The notes beneath the pieces were generated by a model that saw nothing but the letters and a program-made list of their open reading frames with translations, was not told where the DNA came from and did not search any database. This document shows, in pieces, positions 46,458-56,177 of a DNA stretch of 64,000 nucleotides; position 1 is the stretch's first letter; every line of letters begins with the position of its first letter. This stretch comes from Saprospiraceae bacterium (GTDB taxonomy: Bacteria; Bacteroidota; Bacteroidia; Chitinophagales; Saprospiraceae), in assembly GCA_016715245.1 (NCBI GenBank), contig JADKAS010000033.1:124001-188000 (forward strand), read 5' to 3'. The position numbers were made by a program, and so were the translations under genes.

Positions 46458-49182
46458 TTACACATCAAATTCTATCGTATCTCCTGTCTGAAATCTATCG
46501 TCTTTTTTGGGGTTGTCTTTCGGCCCTTCGTCCTCGTTGTCTTCAAAAAGTTTTCCTTGTTTTACCGGAAAATCTATTTTCGGAACAGGCTGTTCTTCTG
46601 AAGGTGTGAGACCGATTGAAATTTCTGCGGCATCTTCATTCTCTTCAGCGACAGGTGAAACTTTGACGACCTTTGTAAGTTTTCCTTCGTGGAGTTTGTT
46701 GCCAAGGGCTTTCCATCCTTTTACTTCAATAAACTCAGCCACCACAACTTCCTTTTCGACGGTCTGATTTCCTGATTTGTAAAAACAAGTAACCACAGGT
46801 TTTTTGTCCATGGTCGCCAAATACAACTTAGTGCCTTGTGAATCAGGCAAAAAGACAAATTTCTGATCTTGTGTTGTCGTTTCAATCTTAAACCTTTTTA
46901 TCATTGTCCAGCCTTTTTCGCCTTCATGATAAATAACATTAATGACCGTATCGTCTTCAAATTTTCCTATTTCCACAATGTTATTAACGTCAAATTTTTT
47001 GGTAAGATCGAGATCTATAACCTCATAGGATGCATCTTTATAAAGGACGACCAATTTACATCCTGTGTCGAAAGCACCGAGATATTTGCCTCTTTCATCC
47101 TGATTAATTTTTCCTGATACTTCATCCAGCCAGATTTTCATGGCTCCCAGATAAGATTTTCCTACAGAAATCTGCGTGATTTTTTTGACGGGATATTTGG
47201 TAACAACATTTCCTTGAGAGCTCCTTCCTTTTATGGCCAAATCTGCAAAATCAAATTCAAAAATTTTCTTTTTGGCAGATGAACCCGGTGACAACTGGAT
47301 ATTGATTACTTCTGATTCTCCATTTGGATTAAAGGTAAAATACAAAACTTTGCTTCCTTTTGTTCCCATGGAAAGATCGTATTCCTTGTCTCTGGTGATA
47401 GCGGTTACATTAAATCTTTTGGCCATTGCTTTACCACTGCTTCCATCGAGGTACACCATATTATAGGTAGTTCTGTCGTCGGATTTTAACCAAACATCCA
47501 CATGAATAATATCTTTTCCGACAAAAACTTTATCTGCTATTTTTACCACTTTGAATTTGCCGTCCCGGGTAAAGGCAATAATATCTGCAATGTCGGAACA
47601 ATCACAAACAAACTCGTCCTTTTTCATACCCATTCCAATAAAACCTTCCTTTCTGTCAACGTACAATTTGGCATTATTGGCTACTACTTCCTTGATTTCA
47701 ATAGATTCGAAATCCGTAATCAGTGTTCTTCTTTCTCTGCCTTTACCGTATTTTGTCAATAAATTTTCAAAATAAGCTATAGCAAATTCCGTAAGATGTA
47801 ACAAATCGTGTTTTACCTGCTCCAGTTCACTCAACAAATTTGCCATGTATTCATCCGCTTTGAAGGAATTGTACTTGGAAATTCTTTTAATTTTAATTTC
47901 CGGTAAGTCTGATGACGTCATCCTGTGTTATATCTCTCATCAGCAATATCCGCGAATCTCCTTTGGTAAGAGGATCACCGGGGGTAGCCACATATTTTTT
48001 CAACCCACGATCAATCGTTGTGAGCACATCTTCCCATGTCTCACATTCTTCAATATCGTGGTAAATTCTGTTTTCAATAAATATTTTTTCCAGAGAAGCC
48101 ATATGCCACTTTTCCTCCAGTTCACTTTTTTTAATTTCGAGTTCCCTGCGGAGCAATTCCTTGGTTTGTCTGGTGGAAATTTCAAGAATTTCAATGACAT
48201 CAAGAAATAAAGGTTTGTTATCTACAATAACACAGGCATTTGGAGAATAAGAAACTTCACAATCAGTAAAGGCATACAAAGCATCCATAGTAACATCCGG
48301 TGAAACACCGGGCATCAATTCCAATAAAATTTCAACATCTTTGGCCGTATTATCGATAACTTTTTTCAATTTTATCTGACCTTTATCATTTGCCTTCAGA
48401 ATGGATTCAATCATGGTATTGGTAGTCACGCCAAAGGGAAGGTCGACGATAGAAATATTGGACTTGTCTACAATTTTAATTTTAGCCCTTACCTTTACCC
48501 TACCCCCTCTTTTACCATCGTTGTATTCCTTGACATCTACCATACCACCGGTCTGAAAATCAGGATAGATTTTCACTTTCTTACCTTCGAGGATTTTGAT
48601 GGAAGCTTTTATCAGTTCTATAAAATTATGAGGCAGGATTTTGGTGGAGAGTCCTACGGCAATACCTTCGACACCCTGAGACAAAACCAATGGAAATTTT
48701 ACAGGAAGAGAAACAGGTTCTTTTTTCCTTCCGTCATAGGACAATTGCCATTCAGTAGTTTGAGGATTAAATAATACTTCAAGCGCAAATTTGGTAAGTC
48801 TGGCTTCAATATACCTTGGTGCAGCTGCAGAATCTCCTGTTCTGACATCACCCCAGTTTCCCTGACAATCAATGAGCAAATCTTTCTGTCCAAGGTTTAC
48901 AAGCGCATCACCAATAGCGGCATCACCATGGGGATGGTATTGCATAGTTTGACCAATGATGTTGGCCACTTTATGAAATCTGCCATCATCCATTTCTTTC
49001 ATGGCATGCAGTATCCTTCTTTGTACAGGTTTCAGGCCATCATCGATATCTGGAACAGCTCTTTCAAGAATAACATAAGAAGCATAATCCAGAAAATATT
49101 CTTTATACATATGACTAAGTGTGACCAGATCTCCGTTTCCGGAGTCGGATGCAGGAGCACCTTTCGGGAATTCATCACTCAT
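46458..49182 (-). CDS. parC: DNA topoisomerase IV subunit A, frameshifted
   Basis: ParC cuts and rejoins DNA to separate daughter chromosomes, as a ParC2-ParE2 complex. The N-terminal part has GLKPVQRRILH, QYHPHGDAAIGD and the catalytic Tyr in AAPRYIEARL (residue 124). After the break come the KIKRISKYNSFKADEY segment and the beta-propeller C-terminal domain, ending in an acidic tail. The two frames join if one base is removed from the CC at 47900-47901 (GG to G on the coding strand), giving 907 residues, the usual length. I chose ATG 49182 (MSDEFPKGAP), just downstream of the -7 box. The gene is essential, so a real null frameshift is unlikely. parE is not in the window. Confidence 0.9.
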
Positions 49183-49207
49183 AATGCAATATTTTACAAT
49201 TAACGCA

Positions 49208-49215
49208 CAAAGATA
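49208..49215 (-). promoter_or_regulatory. -7 element for parC
   Basis: Reads TATCTTTG followed by T on the minus strand, giving an mRNA that begins about 19 bases before the parC ATG and excluding the longer frame. Confidence 0.6.
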
Positions 49216-49540
49216 ACAAATATAATTAAATTTAATATGTTTTTCTTCTATACATAAATACAAAATATTGATAAATTCTGAGTGAAATCATTAATATCCT
49301 GATCGCCATTACTATTTTTTTTAATTAATTTAGTTAAAAGAAACACACCTCAGGGATTCCAGAATCAATAAAAAAATAAATTTATGAAAAATAAATTAAA
49401 AAAATTGAGTCAAAAAAGTAAAAAACAAAATAATAACAATCACCTAATTTATTCATTTTCAAAATATTAAACTTCATATTATGTTTTTATATATGTGTTT
49501 TGTTTATTTTTTTGTATTTTTTTTAAGGAAAATGTGTGTG

Positions 49541-49548
49541 TATCTTTG
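49541..49548 (+). promoter_or_regulatory. -7 element for a candidate small RNA
   Basis: Reads TATCTTTG followed by T, a full consensus match, about 175 bases upstream of a strong terminator and without an open reading frame in between. Confidence 0.6.
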
Positions 49549-49552
49549 TATT

Positions 49553-49724
49553 ATCAAATGAGATAAATTATATTTTCTCTTTTAATGAAAGGAGGAACAA
49601 CAAAAGTAAAGAGTTTTTGGTTATTATATGAGAGATGAGAAGAGTGAGATCCTTCTTGTTTCATTTTGAGATTTACAAAGGAATTCAGAAAAATGGTGAT
49701 TATGAACAATCACCATTTTTTTTT
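49553..49724 (+). ncRNA. Candidate small structured RNA, undescribed
   Basis: A unit of about 170 bases with its own -7 box, no plausible reading frame and a strong terminator. The body can fold on itself: CTC (49577-49579) with GAG (49668-49670), AATGAAA (49584-49590) with TTTCATT (49659-49665), and GGAGGA (49591-49596) with TCCTTC (49650-49655, one G-U pair), with a three-base bulge. A large inner region holds a smaller hairpin. A long imperfect stem with internal loops is reminiscent of 6S RNA, but I cannot match a named family. A leader of pheT is less likely, because pheT has its own promoter after the terminator. Confidence 0.5.
49692..49724 (+). terminator. Strong intrinsic terminator
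   Basis: AATGGTGATT (49692-49701) and AATCACCATT (49708-49717) form a perfect ten-base stem with a six-base loop, running into nine T residues (49716-49724). It ends the candidate small RNA. Confidence 0.9.
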
Positions 49725-49744
49725 GGCCAAAATTAAAACTTGTT

Positions 49745-49774
49745 TTTGCCTTAAGAGGTTAATTTGTATCTTTG
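49745..49774 (+). promoter_or_regulatory. Full Bacteroidota promoter for pheT
   Basis: TTTG at 49745-49748 (-33) and TATCTTTG at 49767-49774 (-7) are separated by 18 bases, close to the expected spacing. Confidence 0.7.
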
Positions 49775-49822
49775 CAGTTTCCGGCATAAATTGTTCGCCG
49801 GAATCGTTGAATAAATAAGAGT

Positions 49823-52267
49823 ATGAAATTGTCTTTAGATTGGGTAAAACAGTATATTACCCTTGAATATAGTCCCGAAGAAATTGCAGAAATGTTGACT
49901 ACGATCGGGCTTGAAGTAGAAGGTTGGGAAAAAAAAGAAGCGGTAAAAGGTGGTCTTTCCGGCGTTGTGGTTGGTCATATTCTGGAATGTAAAAAACATC
50001 CTGATGCCGACAAACTATCTCTGACAAAGGTGGATACTGGTCTTGAAATTCCGCTTCAGATAGTATGTGGTGCCCCAAATGTAGCTGCCGGTCAGAAAGT
50101 TTTGGTGGCCACCATAGGCACAACCTTATATGACAAAGAAGGGAATCCTTGGAAAATTAAAAAAGGAAAAATAAGAGGTGAAGAATCCGAAGGAATGATT
50201 TGTGCGCAGGATGAATTGGGCCTCGGAGAAGACCATTCAGGTATTATGATACTGAAAAACGATGCAGTCATAGGTCAGGCAGCAGCAACCCATCTCAATA
50301 TTTCCGAGGACATTATTTTTGAAATCGGACTTACGCCCAATCGTTCAGATGCCACTTCCCACCTTGGTGTGGTTAAAGACCTGTATGCTTATTTAAAGGT
50401 TAATAAAAACTTTTCAGGGGATATCAAATTTCCGGAATCTGTTGACTATGTTACGGAAAAAGTTAAATTCAACATTGATGTTGAAGTTTTGAATAAAGAA
50501 GCTTGTCCCCGATATTCAGGTGTAACGATAACAGGTGTAACCATAGGAGAATCACCGGACTGGATAAAAAATGCTTTATTGTCTATTGACATAAAGCCAA
50601 TAAATAATGTTGTAGATATTACCAACTACGTTTTATTTGAACTGGGACAACCTTTGCATGCCTTTGATGCGGATAAAATAGAATCCGGAAAAATCATCGT
50701 CGACTGTTTGCCGGAGGGTACAAAATTTATTACACTGGAAGGAACAGAAAGAACGCTCAAAGAAAAGGATCTGTTAATATGTGACGGAAACAAACGACCT
50801 ATGTGTCTGGCCGGAGTTTATGGTGGATTACACAGCGGTGTCAGTTCAGAAACGGTCAATATTTTTCTGGAATCTGCCTATTTTGACCCTAAATATATAC
50901 GTGCGACCAGTACATCTCATTTGCTCAGAACAGATGCAGCCAAAATTTTTGAAAAAGGAGCTGATCCTAACATTACCATTTTTGCTTTGAAAAGAGCGGC
51001 TGGTATGATACGGAAATATTGCGGGGGCTCCATAAGCAATGTAACGGTTGATCTATACCCTACCCCGTTGCAGGGAAAGGATATTTCGGTGAGATATAAA
51101 AAAGTGGAAGATGTGATTGGTATTGACATTTCCAAAGATAAAATTCAACAAATTCTGAGTTGCCTGGGCATGACCATAAAAACATTGGATGATGCAACTA
51201 TAATGGTGAATCCGGGTACAAACAAACATGATGTGACAAGGGAAATTGACATCATTGAAGAAATTTTACGTATATATGGGTTAAATAATATCCCTGTTCA
51301 TTCCAATATTAAAAGTACACTCACTTATACACAGCAACCCGATAAAAATACGGTTAAGGAATCTATTTGTCAATTCCTTTCTTCCAATCATTTTCATGAA
51401 ATGATGGGGCTTTCCCTAATTGAAAGCAAACATTTTGCCGGCATAAAAGAAATGGATCCTTCATCATTCGTCTATATAAACAACACATCCAATGTACATC
51501 TTGATATTCTCCGGCCTGATTTGTTGATTAGTGGATTACAATCTGTAGCCTACAATGCCAATCGTCAGCAAAACAATGTTAAAATGTATGAACACGGAAA
51601 GTCATATATCAAAAAGAATGGCGGTTTTGAAGAAAAAGAATGTATTACTGTTTTTATTTCCGGAAAAAATCAGGAAGATACGTGGTATAGTAAAGACAAA
51701 GAGGATGCAAGTTTTTATGACATCAAACATATTGGTTTATCCGTTTTACAAAAAACAGGACTTCATACCTGGCAGGAAAATTACGAAACAAAACATTTTG
51801 GACTTGAATATGGCATGATTTTTCACAGAGGGGATTTGGAATTGATCACCACCGGTAAAGTAAGTCCTGCACTCCTTAAAAAAGCAGGTATTAAACAAAA
51901 TGTTTATTATGCACAAATAGATTTGACCAATATTCTGAAGGCTATAGATGGATTAAAATTTTCGGTGAAAGAGATTTCCAGATTTCCATCTATGAAACGG
52001 GATCTGGCTATCATCGCGGACTCAAAAACAACTTTTAAAGAAATGGTCGATGTAGCCCGCAGGACAGATAAAAAAATATTAAAGGATATTAGGCTTTTTG
52101 ATGTATTTACAGACAAAAATAAAGTTGGCGAAGGCAAAAAGTCATATGCGCTTAGTTTTTATTTTGAAAATACTGAAAAAACACTTTCTGATAAAGATGT
52201 AGATACCGTTATGGAACAAATCATAACCTCGTTGGAAAAACAATTATCCGTTTTTATTAGAAAATAA
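49823..52267 (+). CDS. pheT: Phenylalanine-tRNA ligase beta subunit
   Basis: PheT pairs with PheS to charge tRNA-Phe. The 814-residue protein has the N-terminal tRNA-binding domain (VVGHILECKKHPDADKLSL), the B3/B4 editing region (NVVDITNYVLFELGQPLHAFD), B5 (IIEEILRIYG nearby) and the C-terminal anticodon-binding domain (SRFPSMKRDLAII...). The length and order are normal and the frame is intact. pheS is not adjacent. The following genes (coiled-coil, zapA, rny, cysS) run in the same direction, an order I recall from other Bacteroidota. Confidence 0.97.
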   Translation: MKLSLDWVKQYITLEYSPEEIAEMLTTIGLEVEGWEKKEAVKGGLSGVVVGHILECKKHPDADKLSLTKVDTGLEIPLQIVCGAPNVAAGQKVLVATIGTTLYDKEGNPWKIKKGKIRGEESEGMICAQDELGLGEDHSGIMILKNDAVIGQAAATHLNISEDIIFEIGLTPNRSDATSHLGVVKDLYAYLKVNKNFSGDIKFPESVDYVTEKVKFNIDVEVLNKEACPRYSGVTITGVTIGESPDWIKNALLSIDIKPINNVVDITNYVLFELGQPLHAFDADKIESGKIIVDCLPEGTKFITLEGTERTLKEKDLLICDGNKRPMCLAGVYGGLHSGVSSETVNIFLESAYFDPKYIRATSTSHLLRTDAAKIFEKGADPNITIFALKRAAGMIRKYCGGSISNVTVDLYPTPLQGKDISVRYKKVEDVIGIDISKDKIQQILSCLGMTIKTLDDATIMVNPGTNKHDVTREIDIIEEILRIYGLNNIPVHSNIKSTLTYTQQPDKNTVKESICQFLSSNHFHEMMGLSLIESKHFAGIKEMDPSSFVYINNTSNVHLDILRPDLLISGLQSVAYNANRQQNNVKMYEHGKSYIKKNGGFEEKECITVFISGKNQEDTWYSKDKEDASFYDIKHIGLSVLQKTGLHTWQENYETKHFGLEYGMIFHRGDLELITTGKVSPALLKKAGIKQNVYYAQIDLTNILKAIDGLKFSVKEISRFPSMKRDLAIIADSKTTFKEMVDVARRTDKKILKDIRLFDVFTDKNKVGEGKKSYALSFYFENTEKTLSDKDVDTVMEQIITSLEKQLSVFIRK

Positions 52268-52292
52268 TTTTTTACATTATAAAAAAATATAA

Positions 52293-52300
52293 TATCTTTG
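52293..52300 (+). promoter_or_regulatory. -7 element for the coiled-coil gene and zapA
   Basis: Reads TATCTTTG followed by G. The next ATG is at 52310, so the transcript is nearly leaderless. Confidence 0.6.
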
Positions 52301-52309
52301 GCAGGAAAT

Positions 52310-52609
52310 ATGGTTTCTACAAAATTAACACTCATTTCGGAAAAAATTAAACTTGTTTTGGACAAGTTAAAGGGATTGGAGACCGAACGGGAGAACTTAT
52401 TGCGTAGAATTGATGTTTTAGAAGAAGAATTAAAAATTCAAAAAAAGAGTACGGAAAGTGTAGAAAAAAAACATGAATCTGTACAACAAAAAGAGCAGGT
52501 AAAACCTTTGACATTATTTGATTCCATTTCAAATGAAGAATTAAAAATCAAAATAGATAGTTTTATCGAAGAAATTGATCAGTGTATTGAGATCATTGAA
52601 AACAAATAA
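52310..52609 (+). CDS. Small coiled-coil protein upstream of zapA
   Basis: A 99-residue protein whose first 60 residues form a coiled coil (LISEKIKLVLDKLKGLETERE, LLRRIDVLEEELKIQ), followed by a polar linker and an acidic helical end. I do not recognise a named family. The size, coiled coil and position directly before zapA suggest a cell-division accessory, loosely like ZapB, but that is inference. I chose ATG 52310 (MVSTKLTL); an in-frame TTG at 52298 lies within the -7 box. Its stop is one base before the zapA start. Confidence 0.75.
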   Translation: MVSTKLTLISEKIKLVLDKLKGLETERENLLRRIDVLEEELKIQKKSTESVEKKHESVQQKEQVKPLTLFDSISNEELKIKIDSFIEEIDQCIEIIENK

Positions 52610-52610
52610 A

Positions 52611-52904
52611 ATGCAAACAGGCGATCTAAAGGCAGTTGAAATGAAAATCCTGGGCAAGACCTTTCCTTTAAAAGTGACAAATGAGGAATCGGCTTGGATT
52701 CAGGATCTGGAAAATGAAATTAACCAGAAAATTTCCAGCCTTCAAACAAATTATCCTCACCAGGACAAAATGGATTGCATTATTATGACTTTGTTGACAT
52801 ATGCTTTCGAAAATAAACATCAATTGTCTCATCCGAGTCCGGTTGAAGACGATAACGTCGAAGAAAAACTTGACGATTTGCTCCAAATGTTGTCTGTTCA
52901 TTAA
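52611..52904 (+). CDS. zapA: Cell division protein ZapA
   Basis: ZapA binds FtsZ and bundles its filaments at the division site. The 97-residue protein matches the family: KILGKTFPLKVTNEESAWIQDLENEINQKI at the N-terminus (beta-hairpin and helix) and a C-terminal helix (KMDCIIMTLLTYAFENKH). I chose ATG 52611 (MQTGDLKAVE), one base after the stop of the coiled-coil gene, so translation is likely coupled. rny follows after about 100 bases. Confidence 0.85.
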   Translation: MQTGDLKAVEMKILGKTFPLKVTNEESAWIQDLENEINQKISSLQTNYPHQDKMDCIIMTLLTYAFENKHQLSHPSPVEDDNVEEKLDDLLQMLSVH

Positions 52905-53007
52905 TCTTTTTTCCATTCTTTATTTGAATAAAAGGCAGGTATAGTAATTCTGCCGGTGGGTATAATGATACCTAAATTTATTTATTCATTTTTTAAATTT
53001 TGTTAAC

Positions 53008-54657
53008 ATGGATATAGGAATAGGATTGTTGGTCGGGATTTTGGCAGGAGGTGGAATAAGCTACTTCTTTATCAAAACTTTGTTTGAAAGTAAATTAAAA
53101 GAAGTCAACAATAAAGCTGACATTACACTAAAAGAAGCGGAGCTGACAGCGCAGAGAAAATTAAATGACGCCGAAACAAACGCTCAAAAAATTATTGCCA
53201 AAGCAGAACAAAACAATGAGGCAATCAAACAACGTAAAATACAGGAATCAAGAGACAACTTCACCAAACTGAAGTCAGAATTCGAAACCTGGAAAGCGGA
53301 ACAAAAAGTAGAACTCAAAGAAAAAGAAATGATATTGAGTTCTCAAGAAAAGGAGATGCAGCAAAAATTGGATACCATAGCATCAGAGTCGGAATTACTG
53401 GATAGTAAAGCATCTGAACTAAATACAATCAGGGAAAACCTTGACACCCAACTGAAAATTGTATCCAAGAAAAAAGAGGAATTGGATTCTGCCAATGAAA
53501 AATTTATTAAAGAACTCGAGACGATTTCTAAACTGACGCAAAGTCAGGCTAAAGAACAATTGCTCGAAGCTATTAAAGCTAAAGCTGCCAATGATGCTAT
53601 GGCCATTGAAAAAGAAGCTATATCTGCCGCGCACAGTAATGCGAATAAAGAAGCTAAAAAAATAGTTATTCAGACGATTCAAAGGATGTGTGCTGAATAC
53701 ACCATTGAAAATACAGTCTCCGTTTTTAATCTGGAATCTGACGATATTAAAGGTCAGATCATTGGTCGGGAAGGCAGAAATATCAGAGCGCTTGAAGCTG
53801 CCACGGGGGCTGAGATCGTGGTGGATGATACACCGGAAGCCATTGTTATTTCAAGCTTTGATCCGATCAGAAGAGAGTTGTGCAGATTATCTTTGAAAAA
53901 ACTTGTTGCGGACGGCAGAATTCATCCGGCCAAAATCGAAGAAACGGTAGCAAAGGTTAAAAAACAACTTGAGGAACAAATCATTGAAATCGGTGAAAGA
54001 ACCATTATCGATCTTGATATACACGGTTTGGCTCCTTATTTGGTTAAAATGGTGGGAAGAATGAGATTTCGGTCTTCCTATGGACAAAACCTTTTAAAAC
54101 ACTCTATCGAAACCGCTCATCTCTGTGCCACTATGGCTGCTGAACTGGGTCTTAGTGCCAAACAAGTGAAAATGGCAAAAAGGGCCGGGTTACTGCATGA
54201 TATAGGAAAAGTAGCTGAAGAGGATTCTGAATTGTCACATGCTTTACTCGGTATGGAAATATGTGATAAATACAAAGAACATCCTGTCATTCTTAATGCA
54301 GTCGGAGCCCACCATGATGAAATTGAAATGAATAATATCATTTCACCTATTGTTCAGGCATGTGACGCTATCTCTGGAGCTAGACCTGGTGCAAGAAGAG
54401 AAATTCTAGAAAGTTATCTGAAAAGAATCGGAGAACTTGAGGAACTTGCTCTTTCCTATGAAGGAGTTCAAAAAGCATATGCTCTTCAAGCAGGTCGCGA
54501 ATTGAGAGTCATTGTGGAAAGTGAAAAAGTCACTGACCAGTTTGCCGATGATCTTGCATTTATGATATCACAAAAAATTCAGGATGAAATGCAATATCCC
54601 GGTCAGGTCAAGGTCACCGTTATCAGAGAAAAAAGAGCAACAGCATTTGCCAGATAG
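53008..54657 (+). CDS. rny: Ribonuclease Y
   Basis: A membrane-anchored endoribonuclease that starts mRNA decay. The 549-residue protein has an N-terminal membrane helix (about 4-22), a long coiled coil (about 30-215), a KH domain (IKGQIIGREGRNIRALEAAT) and an HD domain (LKHSIETAHLCATMAAELG, LLHDIGKVAEE, VGAHHDE). Length and layout are normal. It lies between zapA and cysS in the same direction. Confidence 0.97.
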   Translation: MDIGIGLLVGILAGGGISYFFIKTLFESKLKEVNNKADITLKEAELTAQRKLNDAETNAQKIIAKAEQNNEAIKQRKIQESRDNFTKLKSEFETWKAEQKVELKEKEMILSSQEKEMQQKLDTIASESELLDSKASELNTIRENLDTQLKIVSKKKEELDSANEKFIKELETISKLTQSQAKEQLLEAIKAKAANDAMAIEKEAISAAHSNANKEAKKIVIQTIQRMCAEYTIENTVSVFNLESDDIKGQIIGREGRNIRALEAATGAEIVVDDTPEAIVISSFDPIRRELCRLSLKKLVADGRIHPAKIEETVAKVKKQLEEQIIEIGERTIIDLDIHGLAPYLVKMVGRMRFRSSYGQNLLKHSIETAHLCATMAAELGLSAKQVKMAKRAGLLHDIGKVAEEDSELSHALLGMEICDKYKEHPVILNAVGAHHDEIEMNNIISPIVQACDAISGARPGARREILESYLKRIGELEELALSYEGVQKAYALQAGRELRVIVESEKVTDQFADDLAFMISQKIQDEMQYPGQVKVTVIREKRATAFAR

Positions 54658-54688
54658 TCTTAACAATCATTAATTTGCATTTTTTTGA

Positions 54689-56172
54689 ATGACAAGACAG
54701 ATTTCAATATACAACAGCCTCACAAGACAAAAGGAAATATTTAAACCGCTGACAGATGGTCATGTAGGCATGTATGTCTGCGGACCTACTGTATACAGCG
54801 ATGTACATTTGGGCAATTGCCGTACTTTTGTTTCTTTCGATGTAATATACCGGTACCTTTTATATATTGGGTATCAGGTGAGATACGTTCGAAATATTAC
54901 CGATGTAGGGCATCTTCTGGATGATGGTGAAGACAGAATGTTAAAAGGAGCAAAAACGAACAATCTGGAGCCAATGGAAGTAGCCCAAAAATACACCGTT
55001 GGATTTCATGACATGATGAGAATTTTCAACACCCTCCCTCCCAGCATTGAACCAAGAGCGACAGGCCATATTATTGAACAGATAGAAATGGTACAAGTTA
55101 TTCTTGACAACGGTTATGCTTATATAAAAAACGGCTCAGTCTATTTTGATACCTTGAAGTTTGCTGAAGCGACCGGTGAATACGGTAAATTGTCAGGCAG
55201 AATAATTGACGACCTTATCGCAGAATCAAGAGATAATCTGAAAAATCAGGATGAAAAAAACCATCCTTCTGATTTTGCCATCTGGATGAAAGCGACTGAA
55301 GAACACATAATGAAGTGGAACTCGCCGTGGTCGGTTGGATTTCCGGGGTGGCACTTGGAATGTAGTGCCATGAGCACAAAATATCTTGGGAAAAAATTTG
55401 ATATTCATGGTGGTGGCAATGATCTGAAGTTTCCTCATCACGAAAATGAGATAGCCCAGAATATAGGAAGTTGCGGATGCCACCCTGCGTCATATTGGCT
55501 GCACACGAATATGCTCTTGATGAATGGTAAAAAAATGTCTAAAAGCGACGGAAATACAATTTCACCGGTTGAATTATTTACAGGTGACAGTACTCATGTC
55601 ACTAAAGGATATTCTCCGATGGTAGTGCGCTTTTTTATGTTACAATCGCATTATCGTTCTCCTAATGACCTGACTGATGAAGCATTATCTGCAGCAGAAA
55701 AAGGGTACAAACGTTTAATGGAGGCTTTCAAAATTGTAAAAGTCTATCCTTGTCCGGTGAAACAAAAGGTGCTCTGGACGAAGAAATTGTCAATATTCTT
55801 GATGGAGCATTGACAGATATGGATGATGATTTTAATACGCCACGTTCTCTGGCAAGATTGTTTGAACTCGTATCAATCATCAATAGTATTAAAGACAATA
55901 AAATTGATCAAAATCAGGTATCAAAAATAGTGTGGGAAAAAATATCCAGTGTATTTCATACGTTTATAATAGATATTTTTGGATTAAAAGAAGATGACTT
56001 TTCTTCAGATTCCGGTCCGGTTGATGGTCTGATGCAACTAATCATAGAGTTGAGGCAAAATGCCAGGGAAAACAAAGACTGGCCAATGTCAGATAAAATC
56101 AGACATGTTCTCAATGATTTAAACATAGTAATTAAAGACGGTAAAGATCAGACAAGTTGGACGTATAAATAA
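54689..56172 (+). CDS. cysS: Cysteine-tRNA ligase, frameshifted
   Basis: CysS charges tRNA-Cys. Conserved parts are the CGPTVYSDVHLGNCR opening (zinc Cys and the HIGH-like HLGN), the zinc ligands in HLECSAM and FPHHENE, and the KMSKSDGN loop. The first frame ends at 55813. Adding one A to the run at 55738-55741 joins it through KSLSLSGETKGALDEEI to the DALR-type C-terminal part (MDDDFNTPRSLARLFEL), for 494 residues, the normal length. The gene is essential, so the break is probably a sequence error. Its stop is five bases before the next gene. Confidence 0.92.
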
Positions 56173-56177
56173 TCAAA

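Noticed and set aside
52905..53007. The gap between zapA and rny as a site for 6S RNA
   Set aside because: It is only about 100 bases, with no terminator or long foldable stem.
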